The notes under the pieces are model-generated. The model saw only the letters and a list, made by a program, of their open reading frames with translations, ran no database searches and was not told the origin of the DNA. A program made the position numbers and the translations under genes. A DNA stretch of 64,000 bases, from contig NZ_JBBUKT010000003.1 of NCBI RefSeq assembly GCF_038066715.1, positions 310,001 to 374,000 on the forward strand. Direction: 5' to 3'. This DNA is from Luteolibacter sp. Y139 (lineage in GTDB: Bacteria > Verrucomicrobiota > Verrucomicrobiia > Verrucomicrobiales > Akkermansiaceae). Of this stretch, positions 26,474 through 34,925 are shown in pieces. Within the stretch, counting starts at the first letter, position 1, and every line of letters starts with the position of its first letter.

Positions 26474-27223
26474 ATGAAGGCGATCGACTTGAATTCCATC
26501 CCTTACAAGCACCGGTTCAGCGGAGCTTCATTACTGATCTCAAAGGCCAACAAGCTGGTGGGATTGGGACATCCTCTTAAGGTTATCGATCCCCAGAAAG
26601 GACTCGCGGCATTAGCCTACTACGACATGGCATTGGCGCTGATAAAGCCATTCGATCCCAACTATTCCACTGCTCTGAATTGGAAGTGCAACGTGCTGCG
26701 GGCACTTGGCCAGTATGAGGATGCGGTTGAATGGTACAGCGAGATCATCCGCATCTCGGACGAAACCGACGGCAAGGCGAAGCGCAATGCTACAGCGGTA
26801 TTGGCCGAAGAGATGATCCAAGCATGCGAGGGAAGGAAGAATGAACCGCTCGAAGTCAATGACGCCGACGCGGCGTTATTTGATGACCCTCCGTTCTGCA
26901 TGCATGCGGAGAAGTTTTGCGACTGGCTGAACGAGGGTAAATTCAGCAAGGCCCATCAGCTCCTATCTCCAGCACTTAAGGAGACCTTCCCAGTCCCAGC
27001 GTTGAAAACGGCGTGGCAAAAAATGACCGGGCATTCCAAGCCTGAAGATATTTCGCTGGCCCTGGAACAACACACGGTGGACTGGCCCGGCCGCAAGCCC
27101 GACGAAATCGGATGGTGCTACTTCTCGATTTCAACAGCGGAATTCAGCGAGGCCGTCACCGTGGTGATCGGCGGGAAGGACCATGCGTTCTTGATTACAG
27201 AGCTTGAGTTTGGCCGCCCTTAG
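26474..27223 (+). CDS. TPR-like protein of unknown function in an immunity-gene cluster
   Basis: A 249-residue cytoplasmic protein without signal or membrane segments. Residues about 40-115 look like TPR helices (KGLAALAYYDMALAL...GQYEDAVEWYSEII). The C-terminal ~110 residues resemble a small NTF2/immunity-type alpha+beta domain (FCDWLNEGKFSKAHQLLSP...TVVIGGKDHAFLITELEFGRP). I do not recognise a defined family. It is the first of several small genes on the same strand, of which the next two look like polymorphic-toxin immunity proteins. The local GC content is lower than in flanking housekeeping genes (29 of 60 bases in 26521-26580), suggesting acquisition by transfer. Confidence 0.7.
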   Translation: MKAIDLNSIPYKHRFSGASLLISKANKLVGLGHPLKVIDPQKGLAALAYYDMALALIKPFDPNYSTALNWKCNVLRALGQYEDAVEWYSEIIRISDETDGKAKRNATAVLAEEMIQACEGRKNEPLEVNDADAALFDDPPFCMHAEKFCDWLNEGKFSKAHQLLSPALKETFPVPALKTAWQKMTGHSKPEDISLALEQHTVDWPGRKPDEIGWCYFSISTAEFSEAVTVVIGGKDHAFLITELEFGRP

Positions 27224-27320
27224 CAACGGCAACTCGCCCCCTCACCATTTCCCTTTTCCCTTGAGAGAACCTAGCCGCCTCCTTACACGGAGGCTCGATC
27301 ACACGTTTCCTTATAACATC

Positions 27321-27809
27321 ATGCTCGGCTTCGGTTGGTGCCATCTTCAATCTTCCCGCGAGCCTCTGCGGGACGCTTCCCTCGATGAAGTCGGCGATAT
27401 CGACGACGAGATCGACCGGACGGATGTTGCAATGTTCGCTGCCTTCAGGGAATGGATGGGCAGGCAGGATGATCCATACCTCGTCTGGACACTTCTGGAA
27501 CAGCACAACAATCACCACGGACTGCTGACCTTCAGCCTCTCCCGCAATCACCGCTCATCACTGGTGTGGGACATGCTGAGTTGGATCGTGAAGAATGCTC
27601 CCGGCAGCTACGGGCTCTTCTACTGCCACGACGACGAGGACACCATGGATCGGAATTCCTATGACCGGCATCCGCCGATGGACTACGACAACGTCTTTAG
27701 GGTACACCGGATCAAGAACGGCAAACTTGAAGAGCTGGCAGATCCATTCTTTGGCCTCGTCGAAGGAGACCTCGAACCAATTCATCCCTACAACCGCGCG
27801 GAGTCCTGA
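27321..27809 (+). CDS. Imm7-like immunity protein
   Basis: A 162-residue protein resembling the Imm7 family of polymorphic-toxin immunity proteins: a C-terminal motif of the form GSYGLFYCHDDED, then FRVHRIKNGKLEELADPFF and a short acidic tail. Such proteins neutralise the toxin domain of a secreted polymorphic toxin in the cytoplasm. The ATG at 27321 was chosen because upstream codons (frame open from 27204) overlap the previous gene and lack family character. No toxin with a matching domain is visible in the window. Confidence 0.7.
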   Translation: MLGFGWCHLQSSREPLRDASLDEVGDIDDEIDRTDVAMFAAFREWMGRQDDPYLVWTLLEQHNNHHGLLTFSLSRNHRSSLVWDMLSWIVKNAPGSYGLFYCHDDEDTMDRNSYDRHPPMDYDNVFRVHRIKNGKLEELADPFFGLVEGDLEPIHPYNRAES

Positions 27810-27836
27810 TCGCTGCGTTGAGATGAGTCCGACCCC

Positions 27837-28226
27837 ATGGCGGAAATCAACACCATCGAAGAGATTCGGGAACGGCTTCGTTCCCCACGGCCACCATTCC
27901 TGGAACTATGGGCAACCGCACCTCCTGACCGATCGCTCTGTGCACTCATCAGCGGCGATGTGGGCTGGTTGATGTTCCTGCGAGAGAATGGAGACGCAGG
28001 GTTCAGCACTCGCAATCCTGACTACTCGGGCAGCGCGGATGAATTCATCGATTACCAACTCGAGAACGGGCAGCACGACCAATATCCCGCCTCTTGGGCG
28101 CTGCCAGTCTCCGAGGTCCAGCGGGCGCTGGAACATTTCATCACCCACGCCGAGCCCGCTCCGTGGCTGACCTGGCACAATGATTCCGGTGACGGCACCG
28201 TGATCGGCGGGAGACCCGACCCCTGA
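27837..28226 (+). CDS. Imm1-family immunity protein
   Basis: A 129-residue protein that fits the Imm1 immunity family: GDVGWLMFLRENGDAGFSTR near the centre, followed by NPDYSGSADEFIDYQLENGQ, D-Q-Y-P and W-L-T-W-H-N-D near the C-terminus. It starts 27 bases after the Imm7-like gene on the same strand, consistent with an immunity operon. The partner toxin is not in the window. Confidence 0.75.
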   Translation: MAEINTIEEIRERLRSPRPPFLELWATAPPDRSLCALISGDVGWLMFLRENGDAGFSTRNPDYSGSADEFIDYQLENGQHDQYPASWALPVSEVQRALEHFITHAEPAPWLTWHNDSGDGTVIGGRPDP

Positions 28227-28304
28227 CATCAGACGATGGAAGGAATCGCGTTCTCGAACTCAGAGCTGTCAGAACTCCTCCCGCACGATCACGCCGGACC
28301 TCAT

Positions 28305-29177
28305 TCACTTGCTCCGGGAATGGGGCCTCACGTAAGTCCCATCTTTCCTGAAGTAACCATGGACGTAGACCGGATCGCTTGAGGAGCTTGTCGAAGGAGC
28401 CTTGCCTGATTCTCCGGTCTTCGAGTCGCGATTGCCCTCGTTAGACCGGTTGTCTGCCAGCTGCCCGTTGGGGGAGGTTCGATAGTGGCCGGGAACATAA
28501 GTCCCGTCGGTTCGAGAGTAGCCGGCCACCCACACCCAAGGACCAGTCGAGGACGCCGCCAATAGGCGGGCTTCAGTCCGGGTGACCTTTCTGACATCGC
28601 TCGTTTTGGATCCCGGCGGGCTGTTGTCGACGTAGAGCATATCACCCGCCGAACCCGAGCCCGGCCCAACCGCCAAGAGCTTCTTCAAACGCTCCTCCTC
28701 GGCCTTCTCCCTGGCTTCAGCCAAGCCCTTCTCGTAGCTCGCAGCCTTGGCCGGATCATACCCGAAGCGCTTGCGCAGCGTTTCCGGCAGATTCTCCAGA
28801 CGAACCGTGGCTGAGCCGGTTGAATGATAAAAGCGGATCTCGCTGGGAGTTACCACACACCTCCGAATGTCCTCGAACTTCCTGCCATCGAGCGTTTGCA
28901 GGACTTTGAGATCATCCATCGTCTCGTAGAACGACGCCCCGGGATTCAACCCGAGTGCAATCTGGGACTCCTCCGTCAGCTCATCTTGGGAAATCCGCCA
29001 GACTCCTCCGGCATGCACGATCCTGAGTAACCCGTCGGCTTCCCGCGAGACTGCAGTGACCTGTTCCACTGATTTACCTTTTGTCGTCGTGATCCGTGCG
29101 GCGAGCACCTCGCCACTTGCAGGGAACATGCAGAGCACGAACGCCCATAGGGCATAGATGAGGACACGACTAGACAT
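28305..29177 (-). CDS. Secreted protein with two DGTYV-type motifs; function unknown
   Basis: A 290-residue protein with signal peptide (SRVLIYALWAFVLCMFPASG). The N-terminal half has an SHD1/SLA1-like small beta character (ARITTTKGKSVEQVTAVSRE; VWRISQDELTEESQ), then a coiled-coil-like charged segment (about 140-172, YDPAKAASYEKGLAEAREKA). The C-terminal part has two repeats of the form G-Y-x-R-x-D-G-T-Y-V-x-x-H-x-R (near residues 215-235 and at the C-terminus), typical of secreted Verrucomicrobia proteins. The role is unknown. Confidence 0.75.
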   Translation of the reverse strand: MSSRVLIYALWAFVLCMFPASGEVLAARITTTKGKSVEQVTAVSREADGLLRIVHAGGVWRISQDELTEESQIALGLNPGASFYETMDDLKVLQTLDGRKFEDIRRCVVTPSEIRFYHSTGSATVRLENLPETLRKRFGYDPAKAASYEKGLAEAREKAEEERLKKLLAVGPGSGSAGDMLYVDNSPPGSKTSDVRKVTRTEARLLAASSTGPWVWVAGYSRTDGTYVPGHYRTSPNGQLADNRSNEGNRDSKTGESGKAPSTSSSSDPVYVHGYFRKDGTYVRPHSRSK

Positions 29178-29333
29178 TGGGGAGAGAAAAACATACGGAA
29201 ATTAGTTTATCCCACTACCATGTAAACAAGATTCCTTCACTCTAGCCGTGCTCCTATTTCCCCGGCCCGGATTGTCCAAACGTTCTGACAAAGAGGCTAC
29301 CAAGCACTACCCCACGGCGAAGCCACGCATTGA

Positions 29334-29963
29334 ATGACTGTCCCTCCTCAGAAGAATCCTGAATCCATGCAGCCTTCCGAAATCGGCCAAAGCTATGACT
29401 CCATCGCCCGCCGCTGGCTGGAGCCGCATCTTGAGTCGAACGGAATTCGCCAGCACGAGCACGCCCTCAAATTCCGCCCCGACGGCGGCTCGGCACTCGA
29501 TGTCGGCTCAGGATGCAGCGGCCGCTTCATCCGCCTGCTGCAAAGTCGCGGCTACTTCGTGGAAGGCCTCGACGTCTCCGCACAAATGATTGCCTTTGCG
29601 CAGCAGCGGAATCCCGACGTCACCTTCCACCACGCCGACATCTGCGAGTGGTCGCCACCTCGACAGTACGACTTCATCACCGCGTGGGACAGCATCTGGC
29701 ACGTGCCGCTCCAGCACCACGAGGCAGTCTTGCAAAAGCTCTGCGGAGCCTTGTCCCCCGGTGGCATCTTCATCTGGACGACAGGCGGACTGGATGAGCC
29801 GTCGGAGAAACACGACTCCGCGATGGGCCCGCCGGTCTACTACAGCGTCCTGGGCATTCCAAAGACACTCGAGGTCATCGCCGACGCCGGATGCATCTGC
29901 AGGCACCTGGAATACGACCAGTATCCCGAAAAGCATCTCACCCTCATCGCTCAAAAGACCTGA
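29334..29963 (+). CDS. Class I SAM-dependent methyltransferase
   Basis: A 209-residue methyltransferase. SAM-binding motif I is ALDVGSGCSGRF (about residues 54-65), motif II VEGLDVSAQMIAFA, and a later motif FITAWDSIWHVP. The YDSIARRW segment at the N-terminus is typical of small-molecule or SAM methyltransferases of the Methyltransf_11/25 type. The substrate is unknown. An internal ATG at 29367 could be the real start. Confidence 0.8.
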   Translation: MTVPPQKNPESMQPSEIGQSYDSIARRWLEPHLESNGIRQHEHALKFRPDGGSALDVGSGCSGRFIRLLQSRGYFVEGLDVSAQMIAFAQQRNPDVTFHHADICEWSPPRQYDFITAWDSIWHVPLQHHEAVLQKLCGALSPGGIFIWTTGGLDEPSEKHDSAMGPPVYYSVLGIPKTLEVIADAGCICRHLEYDQYPEKHLTLIAQKT

Positions 29964-30008
29964 CCTCCTGCCCTTGGGCAGAGGCAGAACCCGCGGAAGG
30001 CAGACACC

Positions 30009-30194
30009 CTAAATGTCAGACGCATCAAGCCTCCCCTTTTCCTCCAGCTCCCGGACCCGCAGTTCCAGCCCCGCGATCGTTTCAAAGACGAGCCCCAGAA
30101 TCCGCTCCGTCCGCACGCGGTCCTCCTCCGGCATTCCGGCGAGTTCCTCGGCCAGAACGGCAGCAAGCGGGGAGTTTTCATCCTGGGGGGACAT
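30009..30194 (-). CDS. Small hypothetical coiled-coil protein
   Basis: A 61-residue reading frame with a helical, acidic composition (ERILGLVFETIAGLELRVRELEEKGR) that looks like a short coiled coil. The composition is protein-like, but the frame is short and no Shine-Dalgarno is seen. It is convergent with the methyltransferase. Moderate to low confidence. Confidence 0.45.
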   Translation of the reverse strand: MSPQDENSPLAAVLAEELAGMPEEDRVRTERILGLVFETIAGLELRVRELEEKGRLDASDI

Positions 30195-30449
30195 GGGAGG
30201 AGGGAGGAAGGGATTCCGACACTAACACAACTCTCCCCGATCGACATAGGATAAGTAGAAAAAATCGGCATCGCGACCGTTGGGAAGCCTACCACCTCAT
30301 CCCGGCTCGCTTGATTGAGACCCAGCTCTCCCAGCCAGCCATCGAAACATGAGCTGTCCCTTTCCCAAGCTTCTGCGAAAAGTGGAGAAGTGCACCACGG
30401 TAGATCCCGTGGCGTCCTTCGTCGCATCCCATAACGAAACGGGCCGGCC
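30195..30449. other. Intergenic region without a recognised gene
   Basis: 255 bases between the small minus-strand frame and the esterase gene. I see no convincing coding sequence, strong hairpin or repeat here; it should contain the esterase promoter. Confidence 0.4.
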
Positions 30450-31568
30450 ATGAAGACCCTCTTGCTCTCCCTGCTCCTGTTCCCGATCACCGCCCACGCG
30501 GCAGGCATCGTGCTGTCATCCCCCTCCGACTACCAAGTCATCCAGCGCCAGACCGCCGCTCAGGGTGAGCTGACCGTGGCCGGCAGCTTGTTGGAGACGG
30601 ACGGCCCGGTAGACGTGGAAATACGGCTGGTTCACGATGGTAAGGCCGAGGAATGGAGCCGCCTTGCCGGATCCGTCAAAGGGTCCGCCTTCTTGGGAAA
30701 AATCCAGCTCCCTGCCGGTGGCTGGTATCGCATGGAAGCGCGCGCCACGCGCGATGGCCAGGTGCTGGCGGAAGCCGTCACGGAGCACTTCGGCATCGGC
30801 GAAATCTTCGTCGTCGCCGGCCAGTCGAACTCTGCGAATCACGGCGAGGAAAAGCAAAACACCAGCACTGGACAGGTAGCCTCCTTCGATGGCCAGCGCT
30901 GGCTGCTCGCCAGTGATCCCCAGCCCGGAGCCAGCGGCACCGGCGGCAGCTTCATGCCGCCTTTGGGCGACGCACTCGCCACCCATTTCAAGGTCCCCAT
31001 CGGCTTCATCGCCTGTGGCATCGGCGCCACCAGTGTCCGCGAGTGGCTGCCGGAAGGCTCGGTTTTCCCCGCTCCACCAACCCGGACAACTCGGGTCGAG
31101 CAGCGCGCCGACGCCCAATGGACGAGCAAGGGCGCAGCCTTCACCATGCTAGTGCGCCGCATGAAGCAAGCCGGACCGCAGGGCTTCCGCGCCGTGCTCT
31201 GGCACCAGGGTGAAAGCGATGCGAACCAGACCGATTCCAAGTGCACGCTGTCCGGCGACCTCTACCGCCAATACCTTGCCACCATCATCCGCGAATCACG
31301 GAAACAAAGCGGCATCGAGGCACCATGGTTCGTCGCCCAAGCCAGCTACCACGTACCCGGCGATGAATCCTCGGATGACCTCCGCTCCGGCCAAGCAGCC
31401 CTGTGGAAGGAAGGCATCGCCCTCGAAGGACCCGACACCGACACCCTGAAAGGCGACCTCCGCGAAGCCAACGGCAAAGGAGTCCACTTCAGCAGCAAAG
31501 GACTCCGCGAACACGCCGCGCTGTGGGAGCGAAAGATCACCCCATGGCTGGAGCAGAACGTGAAGTAG
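30450..31568 (+). CDS. Secreted sialate O-acetylesterase-like (SASA/SGNH) carbohydrate esterase
   Basis: A 372-residue protein with signal peptide MKTLLLSLLLFPITAHA. The SGNH hydrolase pattern is present: FVVAGQSNSANHG (catalytic Ser in GQSN), the oxyanion Gly block CGIGATSVREWL, WHQGESDAN, and a C-terminal region with the expected His (KGVHFSSKGLREH). It is in the sialate O-acetylesterase (SASA, formerly DUF303) family and would remove acetyl groups from carbohydrates outside the cytoplasm. It sits between accessory genes; the substrate is not known. Confidence 0.88.
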   Translation: MKTLLLSLLLFPITAHAAGIVLSSPSDYQVIQRQTAAQGELTVAGSLLETDGPVDVEIRLVHDGKAEEWSRLAGSVKGSAFLGKIQLPAGGWYRMEARATRDGQVLAEAVTEHFGIGEIFVVAGQSNSANHGEEKQNTSTGQVASFDGQRWLLASDPQPGASGTGGSFMPPLGDALATHFKVPIGFIACGIGATSVREWLPEGSVFPAPPTRTTRVEQRADAQWTSKGAAFTMLVRRMKQAGPQGFRAVLWHQGESDANQTDSKCTLSGDLYRQYLATIIRESRKQSGIEAPWFVAQASYHVPGDESSDDLRSGQAALWKEGIALEGPDTDTLKGDLREANGKGVHFSSKGLREHAALWERKITPWLEQNVK

Positions 31569-31648
31569 TCATCAGGCTTGAACGAGGCTTCGTCGCTTAC
31601 TTTTCACTGTCTTCCTTGGATAGCACCCCAGCTTCACACCTTCTCCAA

Positions 31649-31945
31649 ATGGACACACTCCAGGAATTGCAAAGATGGTACCACTCTCAATGCGACGGCG
31701 ACTGGGAACACGAAAACCTCATCCAGATTCGCACGCTGGACAATCCAGGCTGGAGAGTCGTCATCGATCTCATGGACACCGATCTGGAAGAGCGCCCGTA
31801 TGCAGGGACCGCGAAGGAGCTCTCAGAACCGGAGCACGACTGGATTCATTGTGCCGTCCGGGATGGGAAATGGGAAGGAGCCGGCGGAGCACTTATGCTT
31901 GATGAGATTCTTCGCACCTTCTTGGCCTGGGCCGCAAAAAAGTAA
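31649..31945 (+). CDS. Imm53-like immunity protein
   Basis: A 98-residue protein matching Imm53: LQELQRWYHSQCDGDWEH at the N-terminus, IRTLDNPGWRVVIDLMDTDLE, then D-W-I-H-C and GKWEGAGGALMLDEILRTF. The ATG at 31649 gives the family length; an upstream open frame overlaps the esterase gene in a different frame. This is the third immunity-type gene of the region, again without a visible toxin. Confidence 0.78.
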   Translation: MDTLQELQRWYHSQCDGDWEHENLIQIRTLDNPGWRVVIDLMDTDLEERPYAGTAKELSEPEHDWIHCAVRDGKWEGAGGALMLDEILRTFLAWAAKK

Positions 31946-31993
31946 CCAGACAACGCGCCATTACCATTCCGGCCAAGCCTACCTTCCAGGAAC

Positions 31994-32458
31994 ATGAGCC
32001 TCCCAGCGCCCCATCTGAGCATCGCGCCTGCGACCGACCTCTCGGCACCGGACTGCGACCTCGTCCGCCAGTGGCTGCGCGAGCACAACTGGTCCGCCAA
32101 CCCGGCCTTCATGGAACTGCTTCAGCAGCCGGAGCACCAGGCACGCTCGCTCATCCTCCTCGCCACTGCCGATGACCGCATCGTAGGCGGCCTCTTTGCC
32201 GAGACCCAACTCGCATGGCTCCGCATCTCCATCATGTCCGTGGATCCTGAATCGCGTTCAAGAGGCATCGGCACGGCGCTGCTCGCCGAAGCGGAACGCC
32301 AAGCCATCACCCGCGGCTGCAGGCATGCCTATGCCGATACCATGGACTATCAGGCACCGCGCTTCTACCTGGCTCACGGCTTCACCGTGGCGGGAGAAAT
32401 TCCCGACTGGGACTCGCACGGCCACAACAAGCTCTTCCTTACCAAGCCTCTCCAGTGA
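31994..32458 (+). CDS. GNAT-family N-acetyltransferase
   Basis: A 154-residue acetyltransferase. The acetyl-CoA loop motif is V-D-P-E-S-R-S-R-G-I-G-T-A-L-L (about 83-97) and the C-terminal strand RFYLAHGFTVAGEI is typical. It transfers acetyl from acetyl-CoA to an amine; the substrate is unknown. Confidence 0.85.
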   Translation: MSLPAPHLSIAPATDLSAPDCDLVRQWLREHNWSANPAFMELLQQPEHQARSLILLATADDRIVGGLFAETQLAWLRISIMSVDPESRSRGIGTALLAEAERQAITRGCRHAYADTMDYQAPRFYLAHGFTVAGEIPDWDSHGHNKLFLTKPLQ

Positions 32459-32612
32459 GTCCGGCTCGGCAGCGTTAATTTCTAACGATCTGCCAACTCG
32501 CTTGTCTACCAAGCCGGACACGCAAGCGTGCGACAAGATCGCCCCTTGCTGCGGACCTTCCGCATTGCCTATCTTGACATCGTCAGCCTCATGGCCCCGC
32601 CCGTCCCCCCCG

Positions 32613-33038
32613 ATGAGCGATCACGAACATCTCCGCCAATTCGAGGACCAGTCCCTGCCACTGGACCTCTGGCACCACCGTGCCCATCTCAAGGTCGCGT
32701 ATCTCTACCTCAGCCGTTTCCCGTTCGAGGAAGCCCTGAACCGTTTGCGCTCCGGCATCCGCGCCTACAATGCCGCCCATGGGATCGGGGACACACCCAC
32801 CGGCGGTTACCACGAGACCATGACCTGCGCGTGGTGTCACCTCGTCCACACCACCCTCCGCCAGTTCGGTCCGGCAGCGTCCTCCGATGCCTTCCTCGAC
32901 GCGCAGACCCAGCTCAAGGACAAGCGCGTCCTGCTGCTCTTCTACTCGCGGGACCTCATCATGTCCCCAGAGGCAAAGTCCTCTTTTATCCCGCCCGATT
33001 TGGCACCGCTGCCGCAACCGCTCGACCCCCGGGCATGA
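32613..33038 (+). CDS. Conserved hypothetical protein (HHRAHLKVAYLYL motif)
   Basis: A 141-residue soluble protein. The motifs LDLWHHRAHLKVAYLYLSRF (about 18-37) and GGYHETMTCAWCHLVH (about 65-80) suggest a conserved uncharacterised family; the several His and Cys residues could bind a metal. The ATG at 32613 was chosen because the motif region starts soon after; the open frame further upstream overlaps the acetyltransferase gene in another frame. Confidence 0.7.
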   Translation: MSDHEHLRQFEDQSLPLDLWHHRAHLKVAYLYLSRFPFEEALNRLRSGIRAYNAAHGIGDTPTGGYHETMTCAWCHLVHTTLRQFGPAASSDAFLDAQTQLKDKRVLLLFYSRDLIMSPEAKSSFIPPDLAPLPQPLDPRA

Positions 33039-33197
33039 AACGGAAGCCACCTTTCGACGGTAAAAAGTCGCAATTTATCGCGTCCTACATCATTTTCCTG
33101 ATTTCCAATTATAGCAATTTACCGTCAAAACAGCGCAACCCAATGACCGTCCCGCGATGCGGGCCACGCCGAACCTTCCCTCCAACGGATCCCCGCC

Positions 33198-33380
33198 ATG
33201 AAAACCAAAGTGACCTCCCGAAGCCTGCTCCCATGGGGCGGCGGTCTCATGGTGCTCATGCAGTTCTCTTGCGCGGACTTCCGGGACGCGCGCGACTACG
33301 AACGCAAACGGGAAAGATTTGCGGAAGAAGGCGTCATCCTCCCTCCCAAGGCGCCGTTGCCTCCAATTCCTCTATTCTAG
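33198..33380 (+). CDS. Small putative lipoprotein
   Basis: A 60-residue frame with a short hydrophobic stretch ending in a possible lipobox (MQFSC), followed by charged sequence and a Pro-rich tail. It ends 7 bases before the methyltransferase start at 33388. It may be a short lipoprotein; evidence is limited to composition and position. Confidence 0.5.
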   Translation: MKTKVTSRSLLPWGGGLMVLMQFSCADFRDARDYERKRERFAEEGVILPPKAPLPPIPLF

Positions 33381-33387
33381 CATCCCG

Positions 33388-34875
33388 ATGCCCTTCCGCC
33401 TCCATGCGAATCCGCCGCGGATGGCCAGCACCCTCCCGGCAAAAAAAGTCATGAACGATCCGGTGCGCGAGCTGTATTCCGAACGTCGCTATCCGGACCT
33501 CAGTCATCCGGTGACGGACATTTCACGCCTGTGGGTCAGCGCCCGGGTGGCCGGGCTGGCGCAATTGGCGGAACCCACCAACTGCCGGGTCTTGGAGTTC
33601 GGCTGCGCCGCGGGGCAAAACCTGCTGCCGCTGGCCGCCCGCTATCCGAAGAGCGACTTCACCGGGCTGGACTTTTCCGACACCGCGGTCCGCCAAGCCC
33701 GCCAGCTTTCCTACGACGCCGGGCTTTCTAACATCCGCTTCGAAACCGCGGACCTCCAGCACTGGCGGGCATCGCACCCATGTGACTTCCTGATCGCCCA
33801 CGGCGTGTTCTCTTGGGTGCCGGATGAGGTGAAAACCCGCGTGCTCGATCACTGCGGGCAGGTCCTTTCGGAAAGCGGCGTCGCCTGCATCTCCTACAAT
33901 ACCCTGCCCGGTTGGTCGCTGCGACGCGACCTGGTGCCGCTGGTCAAAGCGCTCGCCAACAATCCCGCCGCCGCCGGCCTCGGCGAAACCGTGGAATCCG
34001 TGGCCGCCTCCCTAGCCGACATGGCTGGCGCGAACACCGCCCACGCCGCAAACGTGCAGGCCATCTGCCGGGACATGGTGAAAAAGGGCCCGACGGTCCT
34101 CCCCTTTGATGACTTCGCCCCGATCTGCGACGCCGTCTATTTCGCCCAGTTCGCAACCTGGGCGGCGGAGCGCGGCCTCCGCTACCTCGGCGAGGCGCGC
34201 CTCCAGGACAATCTGCCGGACGGCGTCTCGCCGGAGGCGTTCGATCGACTCGCGCCCCTCGCTGCCGACCCCATCCTCCTCCAGCAGACGCTGGACCTTC
34301 TATCCGGCCGGACCCACCGCAATAGTCTCTTTTGCCGGGCCGATGCCCCGCTGGAAGACAACACCACCACCGCGGTAGTGATGCACTTCGCCGCCGGGCT
34401 GGGCTCAATCAAGCTCCCCCCTGTGGAAAGCCTCGCGGTCAGCCAATTCCGCGAGCTGCTTGAGGAAGTCGCCCCGTCCTGCATCTCCGTGCAGGAGCTG
34501 ATCCGGCGGACCGCGGAGCGCTTGGGCAGCAGTTGGGACCCGGCCCGCCACGGCCGCGAACTGGCCGGCTGGATCTATCAGGCAGCACGCCTCGGCGGCA
34601 TCGAATTGCGCTCGGAGCCGTTGGAAATCCGCCGGGAATCCCTCGCTGCCCCGCAGCTGTCCCCGCTGAACCTCCACTTCGCCGCCGCGAACCGCCCCGT
34701 AGTGGATGTCCGCCATTTCCCCTGCCGCTTTCCAGATGGCCATGAGCGCCTGCTGGCGGCGATGGACGGCTCCCAGCCAGCCGATCAACTGGCCGAGCGA
34801 GCTCGCGAAGAATTCCCCCAGCTGGATTTCCCTCGCTGGCTCGCCCACCTGGCCGAGCGCGGAATCGTCACCTGA
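33388..34875 (+). CDS. Methyltransferase with regulatory domain (MethyTransf_Reg type)
   Basis: A 495-residue protein. The N-terminal class I SAM domain has motif I VLEFGCAAGQNLLPLA and FTGLDFSDTAVRQA. The middle region (about 200-290) matches the methyltransferase regulatory domain (MethyTransf_Reg), and the C-terminal part is helical (PKHGREL-like, winged-helix style). The substrate is unknown; homologues often sit in polysaccharide loci. The start could also be the ATG at 33421. The stop overlaps a possible start of the next gene (TGATG at 34873-34877), so it may be co-transcribed with the regulator. Confidence 0.8.
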   Translation: MPFRLHANPPRMASTLPAKKVMNDPVRELYSERRYPDLSHPVTDISRLWVSARVAGLAQLAEPTNCRVLEFGCAAGQNLLPLAARYPKSDFTGLDFSDTAVRQARQLSYDAGLSNIRFETADLQHWRASHPCDFLIAHGVFSWVPDEVKTRVLDHCGQVLSESGVACISYNTLPGWSLRRDLVPLVKALANNPAAAGLGETVESVAASLADMAGANTAHAANVQAICRDMVKKGPTVLPFDDFAPICDAVYFAQFATWAAERGLRYLGEARLQDNLPDGVSPEAFDRLAPLAADPILLQQTLDLLSGRTHRNSLFCRADAPLEDNTTTAVVMHFAAGLGSIKLPPVESLAVSQFRELLEEVAPSCISVQELIRRTAERLGSSWDPARHGRELAGWIYQAARLGGIELRSEPLEIRRESLAAPQLSPLNLHFAAANRPVVDVRHFPCRFPDGHERLLAAMDGSQPADQLAERAREEFPQLDFPRWLAHLAERGIVT

Positions 34876-34889
34876 TGCCAAGCGGGTTC

Positions 34890-34907
34890 GTTCATTTCAG
34901 ATTGAAC
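34890..34907. promoter_or_regulatory. Candidate operator, copy 1: GTTCA-N8-TGAAC palindrome
   Basis: GTTCATTTCAGATTGAAC lies just after the methyltransferase stop and 19 bases before the preferred start of the GbsR-like gene, as expected for autoregulation. It matches copy 2 (36013-36030) at 16 of 18 positions. The match is visible in the sequence; that the regulator binds it is inference. Confidence 0.65.
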
Positions 34908-34925
34908 AATCCGGCTCAGCTAGTT

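Noticed and set aside
32459..32519. Inverted repeat gtccggct ... agccggac after the acetyltransferase gene
   Set aside because: Only 8-bp arms with a long loop and no T-run; not enough for a terminator or operator call.
33056..33126. Inverted repeat gacggtaaa ... tttaccgtc in an AT-rich gap
   Set aside because: The 9-bp arms are 53 bases apart with no other support. It may be chance or a weak site before the small lipoprotein gene.
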